Position numbers and translations under genes: made by a program. Shown here one piece after another: positions 1 to 10,529 of a stretch of DNA of 64,000 bases (positions are counted from its first letter, which is position 1; every line of letters starts with the position of its first letter). The notes below the pieces were generated by a model that was not told where the DNA came from, searched no databases, and saw only the letters and a program-made list of their open reading frames with translations. Origin of the DNA: Diplosphaera chodatii (Eukaryota > Chlorophyta > Trebouxiophyceae > Prasiolales > Stichococcaceae); the NCBI GenBank assembly GCA_032358165.1, contig JAALGY010000032.1:3286001-3350000 (forward strand), written 5' to 3'.

Positions 1-473
1 GCACGTCGGCGCCTGGACATGCCTGCAGCATCCTCATGTAAAGGACCCTAATGACAGCCACCTTTGTGCACGCGAGAGCGGGCAGCTGCAGCGGTCGGCT
101 GGCATGCAGGTGTCCAGAGGACTGCAAGCGCAGGACATGCGTCATGTTTCACCGGTGCCGTGCTTTGCCGATCTGTGCCGTGCATTGGCGACGGTGGGCT
201 GGTCACGTGCTGCTGCAGGCAGCAAGGGGCCGAACACAGGAAGCCGTTCGCTGCTGCTCATTAGTTGTGACTCAACCTGTTGGCCCCCCAAAGGCGGTGC
301 ATGACGAAGCAACGTTAAGGTCTGCACATGCGCAGCTACATGTGCCAACGTCGTTCGCATATCGCAACAAACTGGATGCATTTGCACATGCCCTCCACTA
401 GCCCTCATCTAGCTCTCATAGCTTCACACAACATGCGGAAAAACGCCAGCTACCAGGAATGCCAAGGCTTATA
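1..473. other. Left-edge stretch with no supported gene
   Basis: No exon here can be tied to a protein family. Short open frames exist on both strands but lack family resemblance and overlap one another. The stretch lies just downstream of the stop codon of the minus-strand FKBP18 gene, so part of it should be that gene's 3' untranslated region; the remainder may belong to a neighbouring gene outside the window. Confidence 0.5.
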
Positions 474-1985
474 TCAAACGCCTTCACGAATGACATCAGT
501 CGACGCGCAGGAGCCTGCAGCATGGTCGAAGGGCATCGGACGAGTCGTTTGACCAATACAAGGGACAGAGGGTGCGACAACAATGGGATGCAGAGCACGA
601 AGGTAGCGCAAGTTTGCAGAACGAGGGGGACAAACGTACTCGATGTCAAACAGCAGGGTCTTGTCGATGAGGCCCTGTGGGTTTGCACAAAAGAACGAGG
701 GTCATAGAGCACTTGGCTGGCGGACCAATCTCAGAGGCATGTGCTGATGCACAATGCCCTGCTTTACCTGGTTCTTCAGCACAAAATCAAGGGCGCGGCG
801 TCCCTGCAAGGTGGAAACGGTGTTGTGTTGCTACCCTTTGCAGCTTCCAGGGAAGTAGGCATTTGTTGGGCGGCCACCCACCGAGAAGTTGGACGGCTGC
901 GGCCCAACAGTGTCAAACGAATTCTTTGGGTACCCGATCTCCTGCAGCATGATAACCAGCAAGTGGTGGTCACCCTGTAGCGGCTGAGCGGGCTCATGGG
1001 TGATCGACCGCAGAACAAAGATGCAGCAGGTGAGAACCCACACCTCTGGCACGATGATGCGGCGGATGCCGCCGACCTTCATGCCCCTCAGCGCCTCCTC
1101 GAAGGCGGGGATGACCTGGTCGCTGCCCAGCCTCACCTTCAGGAAGTCCTTGTCGTCTCCTGTGAAGCTGCCGCCCTTTACCTGCAGGCGATATGCGGAC
1201 AGTGGCAATACTTGGCAATCTGTGTAGCCAGAGGATACACCTGAATCAAGCATGATGTTGGCATGCTGGTTCCACCTTGTTTCGGGCTTCGAATGGGCGA
1301 CCATAATATCCTATCGTGTAGCCTACAAGTGAAGGGAAAGAGGATACAGGCAGGGCTTGGCAATTCCGGCGTGCGGCATGCAGACTTTCCGCTGAACTCC
1401 TCAGAAGACTCAGCAAAGGTACAACAGGGTGTGCACCGTCCCAGTCCACCGTGCACAGCGAGTTGGGCCCAGGCGCAGGGCCTGTTCCCTCCCTCAAGTC
1501 AGAGTATTGCAGACCGCTGTCCGTCTTTTTATAGTCGCTGTAGCTGCAGGTAACAGATACGAAAGCATTTGCTTGCATCAACATGCAGAACCAGCAGCTG
1601 CTGATCTGGCCTGACACACACATGGTAATGGCCACTAAGAACAGGCGTGCGACAGGATCGATCGAGCTTCTGGGTACCTCATACGTGCTTTGCCGTAGTC
1701 CTTCCCCTTGAGGGAGGTCATTGGTGTGAACCCCTCGACCACTGCCGTAGCTGGAGCGGCAGCAATGACTGCCGCAATGCTGACTGCCGCGTTCAACACG
1801 ACACGGCGGTGCGGCGCCTCGCGTCGCTCTTCTGCCGTAGTGTTATGCTGTTGATGCTGGGCACGGCTGCACATGTTTGAGGCTCCACGGCGCATGCGCA
1901 CTGCCACGCTGACGCGAGCTGGGGTGAATGGAGTGTTGACCGGGAAGCATGCCTGCAACATGTCTAGTGATCTGTGCGAGCTCAT
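474..1985 (-). CDS. FKBP18: Chloroplast thylakoid FKBP-type peptidyl-prolyl isomerase (FKBP18-like)
   Basis: Immunophilin predicted to catalyse prolyl cis-trans isomerisation in the thylakoid lumen. Exons on the minus strand: 1985-1678, 1543-1437, 1322-1276, 1181-1044, 941-882, 803-768 and 674-474; all phases agree and give about 298 residues. The N-terminus looks like a bipartite targeting signal: a Ser/Arg-rich stretch, then a twin arginine, a hydrophobic Ala/Val segment and an APATA-type cleavage region. The FKBP domain carries VDWDGYTIGYYGR, KGGSFTGDD, VIPAFEEAL and GGIRRIIVP, which match plant FKBP18 closely, and it ends with RALDFVLKNQ and GLIDKTLLFDIE. After this point plant homologues stop within about ten residues, whereas this model runs on for about 55; a GTACGT donor just after the conserved end suggests one more intron and a shorter true tail. 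The start is uncertain (ATG at 1985, 1961 or 2162). It is divergent from the STI1 gene. Confidence 0.88.
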
Positions 1986-2407
1986 ACTATTCAGCATTGC
2001 ATTGACAATGTGAGTTTGTCGCAGAGCTGCTCTTAATATCGCCGGAAAGGTGTCGAAATGGTGTATTGTCTCAGGTTGATGAGCGCGGTGAACTGCGCAG
2101 AATGTAGAGCAACAGGAGCAGTGGACCAACCCTAGACGTTTAAAGTGTGGAATATGGGACATGCAGCTGTGTCCGCAGCGTGCAGCTGTAGATCTGCAGG
2201 TGCCAAGTCAGCAAGGCACCCTGCAGCATCGGCTCAAGCCGTGCAACTTCGAGAAGCACGATCATTGTGCATCTGTCGCCCTTCACGCGTATCAGGTTAG
2301 CTTGTGTTGATCACCTGCATTGTTAAGGGTGGCGACTTGGCGGTACGTTCCGTTACCCTTGAGGTGTTCTGAAGGTCATCACAGGCGGCTTCCCGAATAC
2401 CTGCAGG
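1986..2407. promoter_or_regulatory. Shared divergent promoter region with a candidate heat-shock element
   Basis: This spacer of about 420 bases separates the divergently transcribed FKBP18 (-) and STI1 (+) genes, so it should hold both promoters and 5' leaders. At 2248-2255 it contains TTCGAGAA, an inverted pair of heat-shock units (nTTCnnGAAn). That is the minimal two-unit form; a third unit in register is not visible. Since STI1/HOP is a heat-induced co-chaperone in many eukaryotes the site is plausible, but a single two-unit match can occur by chance. Confidence 0.35.
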
Positions 2408-5400
2408 ATGGGGGACGACTTCAAGGCATGTGGCAACAGTGTTCTATTACAGTCCTGGAATGCTTACTTTTTGCACTGCACGACTCATGCACCTCGCATA
2501 GCGACTCCTTGGCAATGTGCATGTGAAAAGACCATTCGACAATCTGTCATCGCAATACCGTTGACAGGCCAAGGGCAATGCAGCGTTTAGCGCTGGCAAC
2601 TTTGAGGAGGCCATCGAGCACTTTTCGAGAGGCATCGAGATTGCGCCACAAAATCATGTGTTGTACAGCAACCGCTCAGCCGCAAAGGCGGGCGTAGGCA
2701 TGATGGAACATCAGGATCGAGGCTAGACTTGCACAAGCAAGCTGCTGAGGCGATGCCAGCAGAGTGATGCGACTGCCATACGTACGGGCTGAACTAGTCG
2801 TGCATGTTGCAGGCGAGCCTGCAGGATTATGAGGGCGCACTGACTGACGCTGAGCAGGTGAGTCACACTGCAGGGGCATGAGCCTGTATAGAGCTTACAC
2901 GGCCTATGCACTGCTTGCTCCATCAAGCCAGCCAGCACTCCTCTGAATGACACATGTGCCGCAGACCGTTCAGCTGAAGCCAGACTGGCCCAAGGGCTAC
3001 AGCCGCATGGGTGCTGCGCAGCTGGGCTTGCAACGATGGGACGATGCAATCGAAACATATCAGAAAGGTGCTGCCCTCACGCAAAGGCTCCTCGCCCACG
3101 AATGCCATGTTGATGCACAGCAAAGGCCCTTGCTACACCAACCGGATGTCAACTCCTGTTGCGCTTCCTGCAGGTTTGGAGGTCGACTCTGACAACGCTC
3201 AGATGAAAGAGGGTCTGGCAGATGCCAGGAGAGGTAAGGAGAGGGGCGAGAGCGGCGCAGGCGGCGGGGCAGGCGGCCTGTTTGGGCCCGACTTCATGGC
3301 CAAGCTGGTATGGCTGCATGGATGCAGAGACAGGTTTTGCTTGCTGTGGGGTTGTCATCTGTGGTTGCTTTGAGCAGAGATAGATGCTGCTTGATAGATG
3401 CCGCTTTGGCTTGCCCATCTGACATGTGGTTTTGGTATATCTTTCCAGGCCCTGAACCCACAGACGCGGGCTTACCTGGATCAGCCAGACTTCCAGCAGA
3501 TGATGCGGGATATGACTAGCAACCCTGCCAACATGAACAAATACCTGGCAGATGAGCGCTTCCAGACCGCGCTACAGGTCTGCCCTCCGGGTGCATGTAT
3601 GCTGTGCACTGGGTGGTGTGCTCCCAATGCCTGTCCTTGGCATCTGACAGTGCATGATCGAGCTGCTGCTCTTGCATCTGTGTAACGCATCTGCATGGCA
3701 TGTTTTGTTCTGCAGGTGGCGCTGGGCCTGAACATCCAGACCGGCGACCAGTTTGCCAGAGAGCAGCAGCCAGGAGATGCAGCCCCAGCCGGGCAGCGGG
3801 GGAACGGCGGCGCAACCACGCCTGCAGACAAAGCCGAGACGCATAACAGCGCTCCAGAGCCGCAGCCTGTGCCTGAGCCAATGCATGAAGACAGCGAGGA
3901 GGAGAAGGTGGTGCACGCTCTCACATCCTTGTGAACGTCCTCTCACTGCAGCTAAAAGCAGCTGACCATGAAGCACAGCGCTCAGCAGCAGAATCAACGT
4001 CGATGCTCCTAGTTTGTGACTGAGCAACTGCAACCTGGCAGGCGATCTCCAAAAGGAAGGCGGACGCGTTGGCCGAGAAGGAGCAGGGCAATGCAGCATA
4101 CAAAAAGAAGGACTTCCAAAGCGCAGTTGAACATTATGACAAGGCGCTAGAGCTGTACGATGGCGACATCTCCTTCTTGACCAACAGGTGGACTGTATGT
4201 GACAAGTGTGTGATGGCTGTTCCATTGGCTGTTGGTGCATGTAAAGCCTGGCGGTGATGTGCACCAAAGGCAATACAGGAAACATGGCGCATATGCACTG
4301 GCTTCCAGGACGGTGCGAACCGTAACCTTTCTGTTTGACTTCACTACATTGCAGGGCAGCGGTGTACTTTGAGATGGGCGACTACGACCACGTGGTGGCG
4401 GACTGCGACGCTGCGGTGGAGCGCGGCCGTGAGCTGCGTGCAGATTACAAGATGGTCGCGCGCGCGCTGACGCGCAAGGGCAATGCCCTTGTGAAGAAGG
4501 GCGACCTGCCTGCCGCCATCGACACCTTCCACAAGTCGCTCACCGAGCACAGGTGCAGAGCGGCAGTATACTGCAGCAAATGTGCCCGGAGGCCAGCTCG
4601 TCGTTGGGAATGCTGCTATGTGAACTGTAACAATGTAAGAATGGTCACTACAGCCACTCAAGCATGAACGACTCACCCCATCGTGTACTCAACACTACAC
4701 GCTGCATGGAGTGCGAGGTGAGTTGGGCGTGCCTGGCCACCTGCCGCAGGAATGCAGACACGCTCGCAAAGCTGCAGGCTGCAGAGAAGGCGCTGAAGGA
4801 GCAGCAGGAGTCGTCGTATGTGGACATGGCCAAGTCCAACGAGGAGAAGGAGGCCGGCAACGCCGCCTTCAAGGAGCAGAAGTGAGTCTGGCGGCCCACT
4901 GGCATGATAGCTCTGGCTGAACCCACTCAGCTCAATCATATTAAGCTTCGGACACATGGTCAGACGCAAGCTGTGTGGTACGTTAAGGCATAGAGTGCAA
5001 GAGGACCGTCGACATTGACAGCTGGCTTGGGCATGAGATGGAGCTTGGGCCGTTAGCAGATCTGCGGCATGAACTGTAGGTACCCAGAGGCGGTGCAGCA
5101 TTACACGGAGGCCCTGAAGCGGGGGCCGCCAAAGGTCAACCCGGATGCGCATAAGCTGTACTCCAACCGTGCTGCCTGCTACACCAAGCTTGGAGCTTGG
5201 AATGAGGGCCTCAAGGTAATCCGTCTTATTATGTTTTGTTAAGTACTGGTATTCCATCAGAAGAGCGCTCTGCTGGCATTCCAACAGCCACTGTTTTGCA
5301 GCATCGCTTTGCATTCTGCCTCATCTTCTCAGGTATTCCGGATCAGCCTGCACCGATATACGTTGAAACACTGGCGATCAATGTGTATGTTCGTTTGGCA

Positions 5401-6319
5401 GGATGCGGATGATTGCATCAGGCTGGAGCCCACATTCATCAAGGGCTACACCCGGAAGGGCCACCTGGAGTTCTTTATGAAAGACTACGAGAAGGCCCTG
5501 GAGACATATGAGGTGTGTATGGCCACACTGATCGCAATCAGCCAATGCTATGTGTTGGAGACATGTGTCAGTGGCACACTGTGATACGCAGTGCATCAGC
5601 GCTGAGGTCACCATGCTCACCTGCAGGCGGGGCTGAAGCACGACTCGAACAGCGAAGAGCTGAAGGAGGGCATCCGCCGCACCATCGAGGCCATGAGCAA
5701 GGTGTGCCTGTGTGCAGGCCACATGCTGTCGAGACAGAAGGCATAGCTTGTAGTGTACCACTCATGCGCAGGCCGGAACATTTCTCCTGAAATGACCAAA
5801 AGCTGACATGGGGGTCGTTTCTGTGTTATCCTGCAGTCGGCTAGCGGAGAGGGCATGACAGAGGAGGAGCGCAAGCTCAAGCAGCAGAAGGCCATGGCTG
5901 ACCCCGAGATCCAGAACATCCTCACGGACCCTATCATGCGGTATGGCACATGTCTGCTGTATGGCAGATGCCGCATGACACCTCTCTGTGACAGCTAGTG
6001 CGCTGCGTGAAGTATACATGCGCATCATATCAGAGTCTTTTCCGGATTGGCTGACGGCTTATGTTGATTGCTGTAGGCAAGTACTTGACGACTTCCAGGT
6101 CAGTGTATTTCCTGCGCTGCCAGATCGGATTGTGAATGTGCTTCGTTCAGCCAGTCAGCATGCATTCGCTTTCTTGATTGCGGACATCTGCATGGTTCAC
6201 CAACTCGTGGTGATGACTTGCAGAATGACCCAGCAGCCGCGCAGCGCCACGTGAAGCAGCCGCAAATCATGGCCAAGCTGCAGAAGCTCGTGAGCGCGGG
6301 CATCGTGAAGATGGGGTGA
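2408..6319 (+). CDS. STI1: Hsp70-Hsp90 organising protein (STI1/HOP), TPR co-chaperone
   Basis: Cytosolic adaptor that binds the C-termini of Hsp70 and Hsp90 and passes clients between them. Sixteen exons: 2408-2425, 2568-2687, 2813-2857, 2965-3067, 3174-3307, 3449-3577, 3716-3907, 4042-4187, 4355-4552, 4750-4881, 5080-5215, 5402-5512, 5627-5701, 5837-5940, 6077-6098, 6224-6319. Phases all agree, giving about 586 residues, the normal HOP length. Order: TPR1 ([19 protein letters not shown], then [15 protein letters not shown]), a DP/STI1 module ([15 protein letters not shown]), a linker rich in acidic residues, TPR2A ([20 protein letters not shown]), TPR2B ([21 protein letters not shown] in two exons) and a final STI1 domain ([16 protein letters not shown]). 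The six-residue first exon is joined by a GC-AG intron. Intron 2 also appears to use a GC donor (2688), although a GT at 2694 would add two residues inside TPR1. Confidence 0.93.
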
Positions 6320-6847
6320 CACGTGGACCACTTTTCTGGGCAGTGCAGGACGACACACACATGCTGATTTGGGGCTAGCGATGAGGAGGATGGTGACATG
6401 AGAGCGGCAGGGTGTTTCAGCGGTCTGAGCGTCGTGTTGCTGCGTCATAGCAAGTTTCAGGACATTTAGTTACTTCTGTGGAGAACGTGGACCGTGAAGT
6501 TGACCCCGTCAGACCAGTGAACCATTTCTTAGATCAGGTAAAGGTCGTGCCACAACGAGACTAAGAAACGGCAGCAGCCACCCTGCACCAATCACATTGC
6601 CAGAAATTGCTCATCATAAGCTGCCTGCACATGCATGCCACATCACGTACGGTGACAACATCAGCGTCTGATTTGTCCAGCCAACACAGACAAACGCTGA
6701 CAGCCGTGTACGATATTCAATTTCAAAGCGTCCTGCTTAGGAGCATCCCGCACATTGTGCCCATTGGAGGCTCCGAACCACAGCATAGGCTAAGCTAGCA
6801 AGGGTTTGTCGTCTTCTTAGGTGATCGCACTCCTCAATGGTGCTGTA
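6320..6847. other. Intergenic region between STI1 and TOP6A
   Basis: About 530 bases between the STI1 stop and the first plausible TOP6A exon. It should contain the 3' untranslated region of STI1 and the promoter of TOP6A, which lie head to tail. I see no conserved coding, repeat or RNA gene in it. Confidence 0.4.
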
Positions 6848-9800
6848 ATGTCCCAAAAATCCGCCAGCAAAAAGCGGGCGCAAGATGACCGTGCGCACAC
6901 CTTGAACCTCAAGAAGCGGCTGAAGTCTGCGCATGTGAGTTTGCACTGCGTTACTTGCGCTCTGCAGCTTCCTATCTGTGGTGTCATGCATGGTTATGCT
7001 GGCGTGCTGGCACTTGTACAGGAGATCCTCGCGGAGGTACGCAAGCTGTCAAGCGCGCTGAATGGTACAACAAAGCAGCGGGTCCGGTGGGTTCAGGCAA
7101 CATTGTGTGCAGCACCCCTGTTGCTTGCTGCAGTGCCTGTAGTCATTCATTCCTGATCTTCAGAGGGTAGTTCATGCATGTACATAGGTCGCTGGAGGAG
7201 TTGGGTCTAGACAGCTCCTGCCGTGAGGTGAGCATGCATGCAAGGCTTGCCCACCCTGACGGATATTGCCTTCTGTCATGGTGATACAAGCAGCCGGTAG
7301 GTGCTCTGCAGAGCTGATGCTCGCCCTAGTCCGACAGGTCACCGACAAAGATGCGGATGGAGTTTTGGATGAGATTGAGAGCGCTATATTTCAGGCGGCA
7401 GCCAGCATCCTTGCCGGTCAGGGCTTCTCGTACAGGTGTTGCAGAGCCAGCGACTTCGCGCCCACTCTGAAGTATACACTGCCACTTGCACAACTCTTGC
7501 CCTCTATACGCAAGACTGACAGTCGAATGAGCTGTCGAAGTTTGGGGCGGCACACCCGCAGTGTGCCATCACGGGCAAAGGGCAACCAGCTCTATGTGCC
7601 TGAGCTGGACCGCATCGTGCTGAAGGACTCGGCCTCTCAGCGGCCGTTCGCCAGCACCGCAACATGCCGCAAGGCCGTCATCACCACCCGCATCCTTCAG
7701 CTCGTGCGTGCTGCTGTATATGCCCTCTTGTCGTGTGCGTCGCCGCCGATAGCTGATGGCCAAGTTGGCGCTGGCAATGTTTCCAGCTGCAAATCATAGC
7801 TACACAGCAGCCTGCATTCTTGGCTGCCCTGCAGGTGCACGAGTTGTGCCTGAAGCGCATCCATGTCACCAAGCGTGACCTCTTCTACACGGATGTCAAG
7901 CTCTTTGAGGCATGACCTCATCTCCTTCATGCTCTGCACCTGACATCATTACTGTTGTTAGCGACCTGGTGTGAACAATATCTTGTGAAGAAGGTCACTT
8001 CAATCTCCAATCATGCAGGAGCAAGGAAACTCGGATGCAGTGCTTGATGATGTTGCCTGTATGCTGGGCTGCACGCGCTCCAGCCTGCATGGTGAGCTCA
8101 CGGGCTAGCATGTTGGCGGACATCTGGTGGACGCCACAGCACTGCTGCACAAGACATGTCCAGCACAGTGTACATGGGAACGCTGGTCCAGAACTGACCG
8201 TTATGATATCGTGCCCCTGTCCCGGCATTGCATCAGAGAGGGCTATCATGGCGGAGTGGCTACATCATCCAAAAACCCAGATGGCTCCTTCGAACCACTA
8301 CGTCGCTACTCACGTTATACTCAGCAAAACCCAGAACCCTGCGTGTGCTGCAGTGGTGGCGTCGGAGAAGGGGGTGGTGGTGGGGCGGCTCACGTTTCAG
8401 GAGGACGGTGACGTCATCGACTGCGCCCGCATGGGCGTCGGCGGCAAGGCCATCCCGCCCAACGTGGACAAGGTCAGTCCCGCAGGATGTCGTGTGGCTT
8501 GCGAATTGCATAGTTGGCTGGATACGCACTTCTGGGGTACGTACACCAATCTGCACAGGCTGCACCATCCATCTGATACACCCTGCCCACGCCGATGGGA
8601 GCATACTCCTGCAACTCTTGCAGATCCCTGGTGTCCCAACATACAGTCCCAATTGCCCCTCCCGTGCAGGTGTCCAACATACAGTCGGACGCAATGTTCA
8701 TCCTGCTGGTGGAGAAGGACGCGGCCTTCATGCGGCTCGCTGAGGACCGCTTCTACAACTCCTACCCCTGCATCATCATCACCGCCAAGGGCCAGCCCGA
8801 TGTTGCCTCCAGGTCTGGCATGGCTGGGCACTCCGTGTGGCGTCCTCACGCCCTTGACACAACTGCCAGGAGGCGTGGCACCCTCTGCATGCAGCAGCAT
8901 GTGTAGGCGTCATGGCAGCACGGTGTGGTGAGGACCGAGGCAGATTGGCGCATGTGTGCAGGCTGTTCCTGCGCAAGCTGAAGACCGAGCTGAAGATCCC
9001 GGTGCTGGCGCTTGTGGACTCGGATCCCTACGGCCTCAAGATCCTGTCGGTGTACATGAAGGGTGTGCTCAGATGTGGGATGCAGCAGTGTACCCCCGAA
9101 CACGATGTTCACATGAAAGCAGGATGGCAAATGCTAGAGGTTCAACATTGTTGTGTGCCGCAGGATCCATGAACATGTCGTATGACAGCTCCAACCTCAC
9201 GACACCTGACATCAAGGTGGGCTCGTGCATCAGCTGTGAAGCCACCTTCATCTTTCATTGTGTAATCCTGGCCAGCTTGGAACAGCCATACCATGAAGTG
9301 TTGCTGGACTGCAGTGGCTGGGGGTGCGGCCATCGGACCTGGACCGCTTCAACATCCCGCAGCAGTGCCGGCTGCCCATGACCGACGAGGATATGCGCAC
9401 CGGCAGGCGCCTGGTGCGCTGCATGTGCATGCGCAGACCAGCTTGTTGCCTGTGGGCGAGAAGCATCGCTGAGGCCTTGGAAGGATCAGACACTTGGACA
9501 GTCGCACGAGCATCAGTTGCAAGGCTAGCCATTGCGAATGTAGCGCTGTCATCACTGCAGCTAGAGGAGGACTTCGTGAAGGCGAACCCGGAGTGGGTAA
9601 AGGAGCTGCAGATCATGGTGTCCACCAAGGTCAAGGCCGAGATCCAGGTGCACTGATGCTGCGCTTCGCTTGTATGCCCCAATGGTCACAAATGATGTGT
9701 GACCTGAGGGTGGACGATGCCTTACTGCTGCACCCTGGGACTGCTGCTGACATCCGAGATGCTGGCTGCAACAGGCGCTGTCGTCCTTCGGCTTCCAGTA

Positions 9801-9973
9801 CCTCAGTCAGGTACCACACAGCGCGCAGCACACCGCTGTGTCTTGCCATAGCGACGTAAGGTTGTGCTTTGAGCCTAGCTAGCGTTTATGCCTGGGCCAT
9901 CCTGATCCAATGTGCACACATTCTTGCGCAGGTATACCTTCCTCTGAAGCTGCAAGAGGGCGACTGGATATAA
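6848..9973 (+). CDS. TOP6A: DNA topoisomerase VI subunit A (SPO11-3/TOP6A-like)
   Basis: Catalytic subunit of the plant type IIB topoisomerase, which makes a transient double-strand break through an active-site tyrosine and acts in endoreduplication. Well-supported exons: 7188-7227, 7338-7435, 7562-7703, 7835-7909, 8019-8091, 8354-8472, 8670-8812, 8962-9062, 9164-9216, 9315-9413, 9561-9647, 9775-9810 and 9932-9973; every junction keeps phase. Visible motifs: [31 protein letters not shown] with the expected catalytic tyrosine of the 5Y-CAP domain, [19 protein letters not shown], Toprim-domain VEKDAA and VDSDPYG (metal-binding acidic residues), TTPDIKWLG, and the plant-type end [13 protein letters not shown]. 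These match Arabidopsis SPO11-3/RHL2 rather than the meiotic SPO11-1 or SPO11-2. The intron after 7909 begins with GC. The lysine-rich N-terminus (6848-6934, perhaps then 7022 onward) is plausible but one junction before 7188 is unresolved. Confidence 0.92.
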
Positions 9974-10529
9974 GCCCGGTGGCAGGCGCTGGAACCTGGA
10001 CAGTGGCCAGTGCTGGGCTTGGCAGTTTCACACGGTGCTGTTCAGAGACTTCATCGGGCTGACACACCGATATGGATTGTGGTGAGCCGCATGCAGCAGT
10101 TGCATCTATACTAATAATTTCCATGTGGTGAAGCCGACACGGGACTCTACTAGGACCTCATTTTTGGGACTTTCCGCCGCGCGTGAAGGCCCTTTCGGGC
10201 CGGCGCGCCCCGCATGACGCATGATAATTCAGAGTTCGCGCGTTCCTGTAGACGGGCGCACGCCACGGGCGTGTTTGCCGCGCGGCGTCATGGGCCGGCT
10301 TCTGACGGGAGGCTAATTAGGGGCTAACTCAGCTCTAATACCACCTAATCCCACATGCCCTTTCAGAGCCTCTCCTTTTAGCTCCACGCCGTCGGAACGA
10401 CGGGGTCGTTTACTAGTGAGGTATCAAACCGCAAACTGGGTGTGGCCCATCGCTGACAAATCAAGAATTTGAACACAGTCTGAATCAGAACCATCGGAAT
10501 GGCTAGGAGCACTGACTTGCCAAGCAATA
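9974..10529. other. Convergent intergenic region holding a compositionally odd block
   Basis: The region lies between the convergent ends of TOP6A (+) and TRM13 (-). The middle, about 10130-10420, differs from the rest of the window: it is dense in CpG, has three perfect hairpins (GGCCC/GGGCC around 10190, CACGCC/GGCGTG around 10260, CCGTCG/CGACGG around 10390) and a stretch rich in CTAA-like words around 10310-10350. It has no open frame of note. It could be a repeat or mobile-element remnant or a structured RNA; I cannot decide from the sequence alone. Confidence 0.35.

Noticed and set aside
8035..8931. 298-codon open frame on the plus strand
   Set aside because: It reads through introns of TOP6A in mixed frames; only pieces overlap true exons and the intronic parts have no family resemblance. 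The spliced model explains the conserved residues fully.
10130..10420. Spliceosomal snRNA, RNase P RNA or telomerase RNA in the odd block
   Set aside because: An ATTTTTGG resembling an Sm site and a GGAAAGTCC on the reverse strand are present, but the other required conserved elements and their order are absent.
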